NCBI RefSeq assembly: GCF_048553275.1
Contig: NZ_JBLZMW010000003.1
Coordinates: 382,415-446,414, forward strand
Origin: Pacificoceanicola sp048553275
GTDB taxonomy: Bacteria; Pseudomonadota; Alphaproteobacteria; Rhodobacterales; Rhodobacteraceae
Reading direction: 5' to 3'
Length of the DNA: 64,000 bases
Shown: piece by piece, positions 56,114 to 64,000 of the stretch
How the letters are laid out: each line of letters begins with the position of its first letter
Numbering within the stretch: the first letter of the stretch is position 1
Position numbers and translations under genes: made by a program
The notes under the pieces: model-generated
The model's database searches: none
Told to the model about the DNA's origin: nothing
Seen by the model: only the letters and a program-made list of their open reading frames with translations

Positions 56114-56409
56114 GAATCGTCACTCCGCGGCGGCTGTCCCTCCTTGTCACGCAATCGCAGCGCCAGGATCAGGAGCCCGGCGCCGAGGACAAGGCCAAAC
56201 CAGACGATAAAGATGTAGATGAGCGCGCCCGATGCGCTCTGCGGTCGATCCGGCAGACCCCAGAGCATCGGAATGGACCAAAGCAGCAGACCGAGCACCG
56301 GCAGCGCGCGGGCGGCATCGACGATGCGGCGGCGGCGATAGGTCTGACGCTCGACAAAGAGCGGCGTCTTCTGCGCCAGCGGCAAGGGCGGCTCGCGGTC
56401 TTCACTCAT
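56110..56409 (-). CDS. Small membrane protein coupled to the sensor kinase (99 aa)
   Basis: Two hydrophobic segments (about 34-52 and 62-83; ALIYIFIVWFGLVLGAGLLI) with charged ends. It sits between the response-regulator and kinase genes and overlaps both, a sign of coupled translation. The ATG at 56409 is chosen; another at 56421 would add four residues. Such subunits recur beside SSSF kinases in this family, as I recall, and may aid kinase folding or sensing. Confidence 0.7.
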   Translation of the reverse strand: MSEDREPPLPLAQKTPLFVERQTYRRRRIVDAARALPVLGLLLWSIPMLWGLPDRPQSASGALIYIFIVWFGLVLGAGLLILALRLRDKEGQPPRSDDS

Positions 56410-56785
56410 TCGGGCTGACATGCGGGCGGAGCGCGCGCACCGCCTCGATCACCTCCGCATTGGAAAAGGGTTTGGTCATGAAGCGACTGACCCCTGCCCG
56501 CTCGGCCAGCTCGCGATCCTTGCTTTGGCCACGGGCGGTCAGCATGAGCACCGGCAGATTGGCTGTTTCCGGCGCCTCGCGCAGATCGCGCAGGATGTCA
56601 TAACCCGAGCGCCCGGGCAGCATGACGTCAAGGATGAGCACATCCGGCGCCTTGGTCCGCACCGTGTCGACCGCGTCCATGCCATTGGAATGGGTATCGA
56701 CCTGCCAGCCATCCCTCGACAGGATGAAGCGGATCGCCTCGATGATGTTCGGCTCGTCCTCGATCAGCAGCACGCGGCCTGCCAT
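56402..56785 (-). CDS. Single-domain response regulator
   Basis: A 127-residue receiver domain: acidic pocket IEDEPN, phospho-acceptor Asp53 in DVLILDVMLPG and the conserved lysine in MTKPF. No output domain follows, unlike the LuxR-type CrbR partner of CrbS. It is the first gene of the kinase operon and could act as a relay or an inhibitor of the kinase's other partners. Confidence 0.92.
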   Translation of the reverse strand: MAGRVLLIEDEPNIIEAIRFILSRDGWQVDTHSNGMDAVDTVRTKAPDVLILDVMLPGRSGYDILRDLREAPETANLPVLMLTARGQSKDRELAERAGVSRFMTKPFSNAEVIEAVRALRPHVSPNE

Positions 56786-56964
56786 AGCGATCCCCCCGTC
56801 TTCCCCGCATCCTTCGAATAATCCGACGGCCCTCCCAGCGGGTCTGCCGACAATAGGACCATCACAATTTCAAGTCAAAACGATGTTACCTCAATACCGG
56901 TGTCGTCTCCCGAATTATTGCGCGAATTTGCAAGGTCATGACCGGTTTGCGCCGGATGCACGCC

Positions 56965-58266
56965 TCAAACTCCGGCAAGGACTGACGGCTCCCGCCGGCC
57001 TTCACACTGTTGCCTTGGGCAAATGCGGCACGCGGCGCCGACGGGCAGCGGCACGGCGGGCGGACCGCCCTGCGGCGGCAATGGGCGGATCAGCATGTGC
57101 GCCTCGAAGAGGGGATCGGCATTCACGGCAACACCGCCAATCGGAGTGGCGATGGCCTCCGCCTGAAAGCGCGTTTCGTGGCGGCCCGGCTGCACCACTG
57201 GCAGGGACAGCACCACCCATGGGCGATTCAATGCGCGGTAGAGCGGCCAGAGCGGGCAGGCCGCACCAAAGCGCGGCATGGGAAACTCCGGCAGCGGCTT
57301 GCGGTAGCTCAACACGCCCGAAGCATCGCAGATCGCCAGCCCGACCGGCTCGGCGAGCACCTCCGGCGGCATCGCCGCAAGCCGCCGCATGACGCGTGCC
57401 GGGTCCGGCCCAAGCGCCCGCGCCAGGGCCGCCGGGTCCGGGCCGTACTCCGAAAGGGCATCGCGCAAGACCGCGAGCGGCAGCGCCGCGGCATCCGACG
57501 CATATCGGCGCAGCCACACCTCAAGCAAGCTGCGCGCGGTCTTCGAGAGCCCCCGCCCCAGACGCATCACCGCCTCTTCCGCGGGCGCGCCCTCTTCGAG
57601 CTCGGGGATATGGTGGCCGGCCTCTTCCAGCGTCGAATCCAGTTCCTCCTGCGGAACGCCCAGCTCCGTCGCCGCGTCGCTGTCAGCCTCAAGATAGGTC
57701 ACCAGGCCGCGCGACGTCTCCGCGAGACGCTCGCTGTCTTCGTGGATGTTGCGATGAAACCGCGCCTGCCATTCGGGGTCCACATCGCCCGGTTCCGCCA
57801 GGATCGACGCGGCGGAATGGATCGCGGTCACCGTCGAGAGCATCTCGTGCAGGGAGGCGGCCAGATGCGGATCGTGGGTCATCCGGTCGGTCAATGTCTC
57901 GACCGTACGCTCCAGCGCCGCGATGCGCCCCCGCGCGTCGGAGAGCAGCTGTGCCCAGCCGGGGAAGCGCCCGGCGAATTCCTCGACCCGGTCAATCTCC
58001 GCCCCGGCCTGCGGCCCGTCCGAGGCGGCCTCGCGCAGGGTGGCGATCAAAGTCGCTTCCGCCCCTTCGGAGAGCATCGTCGGCTCGACCTCCAAGACAG
58101 CGGCAATATCCAGAAGCAGTTTGCCGCCGATTCTGCGCCTGTTGTGTTCAATGAGATTGAGATAGGACGCGGAGATCCCGGCCCGCTTGGCAAGATCGGC
58201 CTGCTTGACGCCGCGCATCACGCGCCGTTCGCGGATACGAGAGCCTGTCAGAGTATCGCGGGGCAT
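56965..58266 (-). CDS. XRE-family regulator of the ScfR/RamB type
   Basis: A 433-residue regulator: an N-terminal helix-turn-helix (about 10-65; GSRIRERRVMRGVKQADLAK), a middle helical region and a C-terminal ScfR domain ending with a cysteine cluster (CRICPRQQCEGRREPS). Relatives such as RamB and PccR respond to short-chain acyl-CoA and control acetate or propionate genes. It is divergent from the ABC importer operon that ends in acs. The ATG at 58266 follows AGGA; its upstream gap carries CTTTAC repeats. Confidence 0.85.
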   Translation of the reverse strand: MPRDTLTGSRIRERRVMRGVKQADLAKRAGISASYLNLIEHNRRRIGGKLLLDIAAVLEVEPTMLSEGAEATLIATLREAASDGPQAGAEIDRVEEFAGRFPGWAQLLSDARGRIAALERTVETLTDRMTHDPHLAASLHEMLSTVTAIHSAASILAEPGDVDPEWQARFHRNIHEDSERLAETSRGLVTYLEADSDAATELGVPQEELDSTLEEAGHHIPELEEGAPAEEAVMRLGRGLSKTARSLLEVWLRRYASDAAALPLAVLRDALSEYGPDPAALARALGPDPARVMRRLAAMPPEVLAEPVGLAICDASGVLSYRKPLPEFPMPRFGAACPLWPLYRALNRPWVVLSLPVVQPGRHETRFQAEAIATPIGGVAVNADPLFEAHMLIRPLPPQGGPPAVPLPVGAACRICPRQQCEGRREPSVLAGV

Positions 58267-58306
58267 TGGCAATCCTGTATTGGTTTCAAGGGCTTTAGGC
58301 GATGTA

Positions 58307-58397
58307 TTGTAAATTGCTTTACTGAATACCATGACATACTGTTCAGTACTTTACAAAAAAATTGTTACTCGAAAACGACTTGTTGCGAAACTTTACG
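58307..58397. promoter_or_regulatory. Divergent promoter with three CTTTAC repeats
   Basis: GCTTTAC (58316-58322), ACTTTAC (58348-58354) and ACTTTAC (58391-58397) lie in the 219-bp gap between the XRE regulator and the importer; the middle copy is followed by AAA. An inverted pair TTGTAAA (58307-58313)/TTTACAA (58350-58356) is also present. They resemble the ACTTTGCAAA-type boxes I recall for RamB, so they are candidate sites for the neighbouring regulator. Confidence 0.45.
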
Positions 58398-58485
58398 TCC
58401 TCCACCGATAATGATTTTGCACAAACATGTGCGCGTGTCCGGGAAGAGGAGCCCGGGTTCGCATTTCACATATTGGGAGGATTAC

Positions 58486-59832
58486 ATGTCCAAACTGAAC
58501 CTGACACGTCGTGGCGTGATCAAGACGGGCGCCGTTGCAGGCGCCGGTCTTGCGCTGCCGACCTACCTGTCGGCGGCCAGCCACACCGGTTTCACCAATG
58601 CGCCGGGCGACAGCACCGTCACATTGGGTTTCAACGTCCCGCAGACCGGCCCCTATGCCGACGAGGGTGCAGATGAGCTGCGCGCCTACGAGCTGGCAGT
58701 CGAGCATCTCAATGGCGGCGGCGACGGCGGCATGATGAACACCTTCTCCTCGAAGGTTCTGGAAGGCAATGGCATCCTCGGCCGCAAAGTCGAATATGTG
58801 ACTGGCGACACGCAGACCAAGTCTGACGCGGCCCGCGCATCCGCCAAATCGATGATCGAAAAAGACGGCGCCATCATGATCACCGGCGGCTCGTCCTCTG
58901 GCGTGGCGGTTGCCGTGCAGGGTCTGTGCCAGGAAGCTGGCGTGATCTTCATGGCCGGTCTGACACACTCGAACGACACCACCGGCAAGGACAAGAAGGC
59001 AAACGGCTTCCGTCACTTCTTCAATGGCTACATGTCGGCCGCCGCCCTGGCCCCGGTTTTGCAGGGCCTCTATGGCAACGACCGCAAGGCCTACCACCTG
59101 ACCGCGGACTACACCTGGGGCTGGACCCAGCAGGAATCCATTGCCGCCGCCACAGAGGCGCTTGGCTGGGAGACCGTCAACAACGTGTTGACCCCGCTCG
59201 CGGCGACGGACTTCTCGTCCTACATCGCGCCGGTTCTGGACAGCGGCGCCGACGTTCTGGTTCTGAACCACTACGGCGGAAACATGGTCAACTCGCTGAC
59301 CAACGCGGTTCAGTTCGGCCTGCGCAACAAGCAGGTGAATGGCAAGAACTTCGAAATCGTCGTTCCGCTCTTCTCGCGCCTGATGGCACGGGGCGCCGGC
59401 GAAAACATCAAGGGCATCGTTGGGTCGACCAACTGGCACTGGTCGCTGCAGGATGAGGGCTCCAAGGCCTTTGTGAAGTCCTTCGGCACCAAGTACGGCT
59501 TCCCGCCGTCCCAGGCCGCGCACACTTGCTACGTGCAGACCATGCTTTATGCAGACGCCGTGGCGCGCGCCGGTTCGTTCAACCCCTGCGCCGTGGTCGA
59601 GGCCCTCGAAGGCTTCGAATTCGACGGTATGGGCAACGGACCGACCCTCTACCGCGCCGATGATCACCAGTGCTTCAAGGACGTGCTCGTCGTGAAGGGT
59701 AAAGAGAACCCGACCTCCGAATTCGACCTTCTCGAAGTGGTCGAGGTCACCCCGGCAAGCCAGGTCACCTACGCACCCGATCACCCGATGTTCGCAGGCG
59801 GTCAGCTCGGCTCCTGCAACCCGGGCGCATAA
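58486..59832 (+). CDS. HAAT-type ABC transporter substrate-binding protein (Tat signal)
   Basis: A 448-residue type 1 periplasmic binding protein of the branched-chain amino acid/amide group. The N terminus (NLTRRGVIKTGAVAGAGLAL) is a twin-arginine signal peptide, so it is exported folded. The body contains FNVPQTGPYADEGADELR and NGYMSAAALAPVL. It is more UrtA/amide-like than LivJ-like. Given the neighbours, the ligand may be a short-chain carboxylate or related compound. TTGGGAGG lies 6 bases before the ATG. Confidence 0.87.
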   Translation: MSKLNLTRRGVIKTGAVAGAGLALPTYLSAASHTGFTNAPGDSTVTLGFNVPQTGPYADEGADELRAYELAVEHLNGGGDGGMMNTFSSKVLEGNGILGRKVEYVTGDTQTKSDAARASAKSMIEKDGAIMITGGSSSGVAVAVQGLCQEAGVIFMAGLTHSNDTTGKDKKANGFRHFFNGYMSAAALAPVLQGLYGNDRKAYHLTADYTWGWTQQESIAAATEALGWETVNNVLTPLAATDFSSYIAPVLDSGADVLVLNHYGGNMVNSLTNAVQFGLRNKQVNGKNFEIVVPLFSRLMARGAGENIKGIVGSTNWHWSLQDEGSKAFVKSFGTKYGFPPSQAAHTCYVQTMLYADAVARAGSFNPCAVVEALEGFEFDGMGNGPTLYRADDHQCFKDVLVVKGKENPTSEFDLLEVVEVTPASQVTYAPDHPMFAGGQLGSCNPGA

Positions 59833-59842
59833 GGGCCCTTCC

Positions 59843-59866
59843 GGGGCGCGTGGTGACGCGCGCCCC
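59843..59866 (+). other. Hairpin after the binding-protein gene
   Basis: GGGGCGCG pairs with CGCGCCCC over an 8-base loop, 10 bp after the stop, with no T tract. As in the other importer operon of this window, it may stabilise the binding-protein message or limit read-through into the permease genes. Confidence 0.55.
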
Positions 59867-59995
59867 ACTGCCCGTTCCCGCCGCAAACCGTAGCGTTTGG
59901 GTCAGGAACACCTTCTAGAATTCAGGCAAGGCACGCGCACGTCCCCAGGCTTCGCCCGGGGGATGATCGTTACGCTCAACCCTACGGTGGAGTCC

Positions 59996-61003
59996 ATGGA
60001 CGCAATTCTCCTTCAAATTCTGAACGGCCTCGACAAGGGCTCGGCCTACGCGCTGATTGCGCTCGGCCTGACACTCATTTTCGGCACGCTTGGGGTGGTC
60101 AACTTCGCGCACGGTGCGATCTTCATGATCGGCGCGTTCTGCGCCGTTACCATGCAACGCATCCTGACGCTCAGCCACCAGGTCGCCGTCGAAGGCGAGG
60201 TGGACTTTCTCGGCAATCCCAAGATGGCGAACGTGCCGTATCTGCACGATATCTTCGGCCCCGAAACCGGCGGCGCGATCATAGACTGGTCCGTGCCTCT
60301 TGCCCTGATCTTTGCGCTGCCGATCATGCTTGCCATCGGCTACATCATGGAACGCGGCCTGATCAAACATTTCTACAAGCGTCCGCACGCCGATCAGATC
60401 CTCGTGACCTTTGGCCTCGCCATCGTGCTTCAGGAAGTGATCAAGGCGTTCTACGGCGCCAATCCGATCCAGACCCCCGCCCCAGAGGCGCTCTCGGGTG
60501 TTTGGGAGGTCCTGCCCGGCATCCTCTATCCGGCGTGGCGGGTCGTCTATTTCTGCTTCTCGCTGGTCGTGATCGGGGCGGTCTTTGCCTTCTTGCAGTT
60601 CACCACCTTTGGCATGGTCGTGCGGGCCGGCATGGCAGACCGGGAAACCGTTGGACTGCTGGGCATCGACATCGACAAGCGCTTCACCCTGATGTTCGGC
60701 CTCGCCGCCGGTGTCGCCGGTCTTGCCGGCGTGATGTACGGGCCGATCAACGCGCCGAACTACCACATGGGCATGGATTTCCTTGTTCTGAGCTTCGTCG
60801 TGGTGGTCGTCGGCGGCATGGGCTCGCTGCCCGGTGCCGTGCTTGCGGGCTTCCTGCTTGGCATCCTCGAGAGCTTTGCATCCATGACCGCGGTGATCGA
60901 ACTGATCCCCGGCATCAACCAGATCATCATCTACCTTGTCGCAATCATCATCCTTCTGGTCCGTCCGCGCGGCCTGTTGGGTCGCAAGGGTGTGATGGAG
61001 TAA
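59996..61003 (+). CDS. HAAT-type ABC permease (LivH-like)
   Basis: A 335-residue permease with about eight membrane segments. LivH family wording is clear: ILNGLDKGSAYALIALGLTL at the start and VVGGMGSLPGAVLAGFLLG near 270. The frame is open from 59897, but the ATG at 59996 preceded by GGTGGAG matches the family N terminus. The next gene starts 4 bp after its stop. Confidence 0.9.
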   Translation: MDAILLQILNGLDKGSAYALIALGLTLIFGTLGVVNFAHGAIFMIGAFCAVTMQRILTLSHQVAVEGEVDFLGNPKMANVPYLHDIFGPETGGAIIDWSVPLALIFALPIMLAIGYIMERGLIKHFYKRPHADQILVTFGLAIVLQEVIKAFYGANPIQTPAPEALSGVWEVLPGILYPAWRVVYFCFSLVVIGAVFAFLQFTTFGMVVRAGMADRETVGLLGIDIDKRFTLMFGLAAGVAGLAGVMYGPINAPNYHMGMDFLVLSFVVVVVGGMGSLPGAVLAGFLLGILESFASMTAVIELIPGINQIIIYLVAIIILLVRPRGLLGRKGVME

Positions 61004-61007
61004 GAGC

Positions 61008-62207
61008 ATGTTCGGATTAGAGAAAAAAGACGCAACCCTGCTGACGATCGTCATCCTTCTGACGATGCTGGCGCCCTTCATCCTCAACCCGTTCCCGACC
61101 GACAGCGGCCTTGCACAGTTCAACGCCGGCTACCCGGACCTGATGCAGCGCTTCGTGATCTTCGGGATCTTTGCCATCGGGTTCAACATCCTGTTCGGCC
61201 TGACCGGCTACCTTTCCTTCGGCCACGCGGCCTTCCTCGGGGTGGGGTCCTATTCGGCGGTCTGGATGTTCAAACTGCTGAGCATGAACATCATTCCGGC
61301 CATCGTTCTGTCGGTCATCATCGCCGGCGTGTTCGCCCTCGTGATCGGCTATATCTCGCTGCGCCGGACCGGGATCTACTTCTCGATCCTGACGCTGGCC
61401 TTTGCACAGATGTCCTTCGCGCTGGCCTATTCGGTGCTGACCCCGATAACCAATGGCGAAACAGGCCTGCAGATCTCGCTCGACGATCCGCGCATCCTTG
61501 GCGTGTCGCAGACGGCAGACGGCTCAATCCCGGTGGCCAACCTCTTCGGGCTTGAAATGCGGTCGGCGACCGATCTGGTGATCGGCCCGTGGTCCTTTAC
61601 CTTCTCGGCGGGCTACTACGTCTGCGCGGTGGTCATGATCCTTGCCTTCTACCTGTCGATCCGGATTTTCCGCTCGCCTTTCGGCATGATGCTGCGTGCG
61701 ATCAAGTCGAACCAGACCCGGATGAATTACACTGGCCTGAACCCCAAACCCTATACCCTCGCCGCCTTCGTGATTTCCGGCATGTACGCCGGGCTCGCCG
61801 GAGGCCTGATGGCGGCAATGGACCCGCTGGCCGGGGCGGAACGGATGCAGTGGACGGCCTCTGGCGAGGTGGTTCTGATGACCATCCTCGGCGGCGCGGG
61901 CACACTGATCGGTCCGGTGCTCGGCGCGGGCATGATCAAGTACTTCGAAAATATCTTTTCGAAGATCAACGACAATGTCCTGCACGGCTGGTTCAGCTTC
62001 ATGCCCGACGGCATCGAGGATTTCATGGTAGCCGTCATCCACCCCTTCGTTGGCAAGGGCTGGCACCTGACACTTGGCATCATCTTCATGCTGGTCGTGG
62101 CCTTCCTGCCCGGCGGCCTGGTCGAAGGTGGCCAGCGGATCGGACGCCTGTTCCGCCGCAAGAACACGTCGGAAAAGCAATCCGGCACAACTGAGCCTGC
62201 GGAATAA
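61008..62207 (+). CDS. HAAT-type ABC permease (LivM-like)
   Basis: A 399-residue permease with about ten membrane segments; GLTGYLSFGHAAFLGVGSYS near 65 and ILGGAGTLIGPVLGAGMIK near 295 are LivM hallmarks. It pairs with the LivH-like permease. A charged C-terminal tail (FRRKNTSEKQSGTTEPAE) is cytoplasmic. Confidence 0.9.
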   Translation: MFGLEKKDATLLTIVILLTMLAPFILNPFPTDSGLAQFNAGYPDLMQRFVIFGIFAIGFNILFGLTGYLSFGHAAFLGVGSYSAVWMFKLLSMNIIPAIVLSVIIAGVFALVIGYISLRRTGIYFSILTLAFAQMSFALAYSVLTPITNGETGLQISLDDPRILGVSQTADGSIPVANLFGLEMRSATDLVIGPWSFTFSAGYYVCAVVMILAFYLSIRIFRSPFGMMLRAIKSNQTRMNYTGLNPKPYTLAAFVISGMYAGLAGGLMAAMDPLAGAERMQWTASGEVVLMTILGGAGTLIGPVLGAGMIKYFENIFSKINDNVLHGWFSFMPDGIEDFMVAVIHPFVGKGWHLTLGIIFMLVVAFLPGGLVEGGQRIGRLFRRKNTSEKQSGTTEPAE

Positions 62208-62219
62208 GGAGCCGGACTG

Positions 62220-62975
62220 ATGGGAATTCTTGAAGTCAAGGACGTCAACAAGCGCTTCGGCGGTCTGCAGGCCCTCGGCAACGTCAACCTCTCTGTGCGC
62301 GAGAACACCGTTCATGCGATCATCGGGCCGAACGGCGCGGGGAAGTCGACGCTGCTGAATTGTCTGGTTGGCAAGCTGATCCCGGACACCGGCTCCGTCA
62401 TGTTCGACGGTCAGTCGGTGCTGGGGCGCAGTCCGCACGAAATCAACCAGATGGGCATCAGCCGCGTGTTCCAGACCCCGGAGATCTTTGCCGATCTGAC
62501 GGTGATGGAAAACATGATGATCCCGCTGTTCGCCAAACGCGACGGGGCCTACCGTCTGCATGCCATAACCTCGGTCCTGTCAGAGCGGGAGCTGGTCACG
62601 GAGGCAGAGCGGATGCTTGACGACGTGAACATGCTGGACAAGCGCAACATGCACTCGGCCTCCATGTCGCGCGGCGACAAACGGCGGCTGGAGATGGCCA
62701 TGTGCCTGGTGCAGGATCCCAAGCTGCTGCTGCTCGACGAACCGACGGCGGGCATGGCGCGCGCGGACACCAACAACACGATCGACCTGCTCAAGGAGAT
62801 CAAGGAGAAGCGCGACATCACAATCGCCATCATCGAACACGACATGCATGTCGTGTTCTCCCTCGCCGACCGGATCACCGTTCTGGCGCAGGGCACACCG
62901 CTGGTCGAAGATGAGCCGCAGAACATTAAAGGGCATCCAAAAGTTCAGGAAGCCTACCTCGGCGAAGCCCACTGA
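62220..62975 (+). CDS. HAAT-type ABC ATP-binding protein (LivG-like)
   Basis: A 251-residue ATPase with Walker A GPNGAGKST (36-44), a variant signature SMSRGDKRRLEMAMCL in place of LSxGxQ, Walker B LLLLDEPTAGM and H-loop IIEHDMHV. The variant signature is typical of UrtD-like members. It starts 12 bp after the LivM-like gene. Confidence 0.92.
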   Translation: MGILEVKDVNKRFGGLQALGNVNLSVRENTVHAIIGPNGAGKSTLLNCLVGKLIPDTGSVMFDGQSVLGRSPHEINQMGISRVFQTPEIFADLTVMENMMIPLFAKRDGAYRLHAITSVLSERELVTEAERMLDDVNMLDKRNMHSASMSRGDKRRLEMAMCLVQDPKLLLLDEPTAGMARADTNNTIDLLKEIKEKRDITIAIIEHDMHVVFSLADRITVLAQGTPLVEDEPQNIKGHPKVQEAYLGEAH

Positions 62976-62983
62976 GCCGGGGT

Positions 62984-63040
62984 GCGGGGCCTGGCCCCGC
63001 CCTGCCGATGACCCTTCCGCAGCGCGGGGCTCTGCCCCGC
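62984..63040. repeat. Pair of REP-like hairpins
   Basis: GCGGGGC-CTG-GCCCCGC (62984-63000) and GCGGGGC-TCT-GCCCCGC (63024-63040) are nearly identical hairpins 40 bp apart in the 91-bp gap between the two ATPase genes. The second shares GGGGCTCTGCCCC with the element at 9699-9764. Confidence 0.6.
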
Positions 63041-63066
63041 CGCCCTCTCAAATGTGAGGAACAATA

Positions 63067-63822
63067 ATGAACGTACGTCCGGATTTTTCCAAGAATGCCA
63101 ACATGGCCGAAACGGCGCCCGCCTTTCTCTCGGTCTGGGATATGCACAGCTACTATGGCGAAAGCTACATCGTGCAGGGCATTTCCTTCAATGTGCACGA
63201 GGGCGAGATCCTCGCGCTGCTCGGGCGCAACGGCGCGGGCAAGACAACGACCCTGCGCTCCATCGCCCGGCTGGACGATCCGCAGGTGAACAAAGGGGAA
63301 ATCTGGCTGGACCATCAGCCACTGCACAAGATGAAGAGCTATGAGGCCGCGACCCTTGGCCTTGGCCTTGTCCCCGAAGACCGCCGCATCATTCCCGGTC
63401 TGACAGTGGAGGAAAACCTCAAGCTGGCGCAGATCGCGCCCCCCATCGGCTGGTCCCTCGAGCGGCTGTACGAGCTGTTCCCGCGCCTCGGCGAGCGCAA
63501 GCACCAGGAAGGCGTGACGCTCTCCGGCGGCGAACAGCAGATGCTGTCGATTGCCCGGGCGCTGGCGCGCGACATCAAGGTGCTCCTGTTGGACGAACCC
63601 TACGAAGGTCTTGCCCCGGTGATCGTCGACGAGATCGAAAAAACCCTGCGCCACATCAAGGAACAGGGGATGACCACGATTATCGTCGAACAGAATGCTG
63701 TGCGCGCGCTGCAGCTCGCCGACCGCGCAGTGATCCTCGACACCGGCTCCATCGTGTTCGACGGAACCGCGGCGGAAGTTCTCGAAAACGAGGAGCTGCG
63801 CGCGGAATACCTCGCAATCTGA
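63067..63822 (+). CDS. HAAT-type ABC ATP-binding protein (LivF-like)
   Basis: A 251-residue ATPase with about 20 extra N-terminal residues, Walker A GRNGAGKTT (53-61), signature LSGGEQQMLSIARAL, Walker B VLLLDEPYEGLAP and H-loop IIVEQNAVRA. It completes the five-gene importer. GAGGAA lies 6 bases before the ATG. Confidence 0.92.
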   Translation: MNVRPDFSKNANMAETAPAFLSVWDMHSYYGESYIVQGISFNVHEGEILALLGRNGAGKTTTLRSIARLDDPQVNKGEIWLDHQPLHKMKSYEAATLGLGLVPEDRRIIPGLTVEENLKLAQIAPPIGWSLERLYELFPRLGERKHQEGVTLSGGEQQMLSIARALARDIKVLLLDEPYEGLAPVIVDEIEKTLRHIKEQGMTTIIVEQNAVRALQLADRAVILDTGSIVFDGTAAEVLENEELRAEYLAI

Positions 63823-63888
63823 TGTAAAGCCCGGCCTCCGCGACCAAAGTGGACTTGAAATCGGGGGCCGGGACCTGTTCCCTGCCCT

Positions 63889-63900
63889 CAAAGTACTTTG
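63889..63900. promoter_or_regulatory. CAAAGTACTTTG palindrome upstream of acs
   Basis: A perfect 12-bp palindrome 15 bp before the acetyl-CoA synthetase start. Its core AGTACTTT also occurs at 58345-58352 in the divergent regulator-importer promoter, so the same regulator may bind both. Confidence 0.45.
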
Positions 63901-63915
63901 TGGAGGAGCCACCCA

Positions 63916-64000
63916 ATGAGCAACACCTACCCCCCCAGCGCGGAGCTTACGGCTTCTGCGAATGTTGATGCTGCGGCGTATGACGCGATGTATGCGCAGT
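63916..64000 (+). CDS. acsA: Acetyl-CoA synthetase, N-terminal fragment
   Basis: The first 28 residues (SNTYPPSAELTASANVDAAA onward, with AYDAMYAQ) match the start of acetate-CoA ligases, which activate acetate to acetyl-CoA using ATP. The right edge of the window cuts the gene. GGAGGAG lies 8 bases before the ATG. The call rests on a short N terminus and on the acetate-type regulators nearby; propionyl-CoA synthetase is the main alternative. Confidence 0.75.
   Translation, partial: MSNTYPPSAELTASANVDAAAYDAMYAQ

Overview
This 64 kb, GC-rich window reads as part of the chromosome of an alphaproteobacterium, most likely a marine Rhodobacteraceae (Roseobacter-type) member. The pointers are a form I CO dehydrogenase cluster, NasS-NasT nitrate control, a GapR (DUF2312) homologue, orphan fliG and fliM genes, a BigR-type sulfide operon and GC-rich intergenic hairpins of the kind common in that family. 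I saw no tRNA, rRNA, insertion sequence, prophage or CRISPR array.

Layout. 1-4.3 kb: beta-oxidation operon, with a thiolase (cut by the left edge), two proteins built from a shared NTF2-like module, and a FadJ-type enzyme. 4.3-13.3 kb: SorC and LacI regulators, then a carbohydrate ABC importer operon (binding protein, two unusually enlarged permeases, GH63-like hydrolase, MalK-type ATPase). Two perfect operator palindromes lie before lacI. 13.3-14.9 kb: purine-type NCS2 permease with a structured leader. 14.9-28.6 kb, minus strand: nitrate assimilation, in transcription order nasT, nasS, an attenuator leader, nrtA, nrtB, a double-ATPase NrtCD, nirB, nirD, nasA, a TrpD2-like gene and cobA.

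28.9-37.4 kb: cox cluster in the order coxC-M-S-L-D-E-F-(33-aa ORF)-G. It encodes aerobic CO oxidation by the Mo-Cu enzyme, its maturation AAA+/VWA/XdhC proteins and an MHYT-LytTR regulator. Direct repeats 21 bp apart between coxC and coxM look like the LytTR operator. 37.5-49.7 kb: mixed housekeeping genes, including a YgiD-like dioxygenase with a LysR regulator, fliG between two tiny secreted cysteine proteins, aconitase, a DUF1223 protein, an LpxL-like acyltransferase, gapR, a second FadJ-like protein that has lost its dehydrogenase histidine, and a DksA-like protein.

49.8-52.1 kb: sulfide/persulfide operon (metallo-beta-lactamase-fold dioxygenase, two-part YeeE/YedE transporter, DUF442 protein). 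52.1-53.4 kb: a divergent FliM with a long acidic tail. 53.4-64 kb: a likely acetate or short-chain carboxylate module, made of an SSSF-histidine kinase, a small membrane protein, a single-domain response regulator, an ScfR/RamB-like XRE regulator, a five-gene HAAT-type ABC importer and the start of acetyl-CoA synthetase.

Functions are inferred from motifs read in the sequence and remembered family features; no database search was run. The strongest leads are the enlarged importer permeases, the LytTR repeats, the 33-aa cox ORF, the three-copy module in the fad operon, the dead-site FadJ paralogue and the SSSF-kinase/acs locus.
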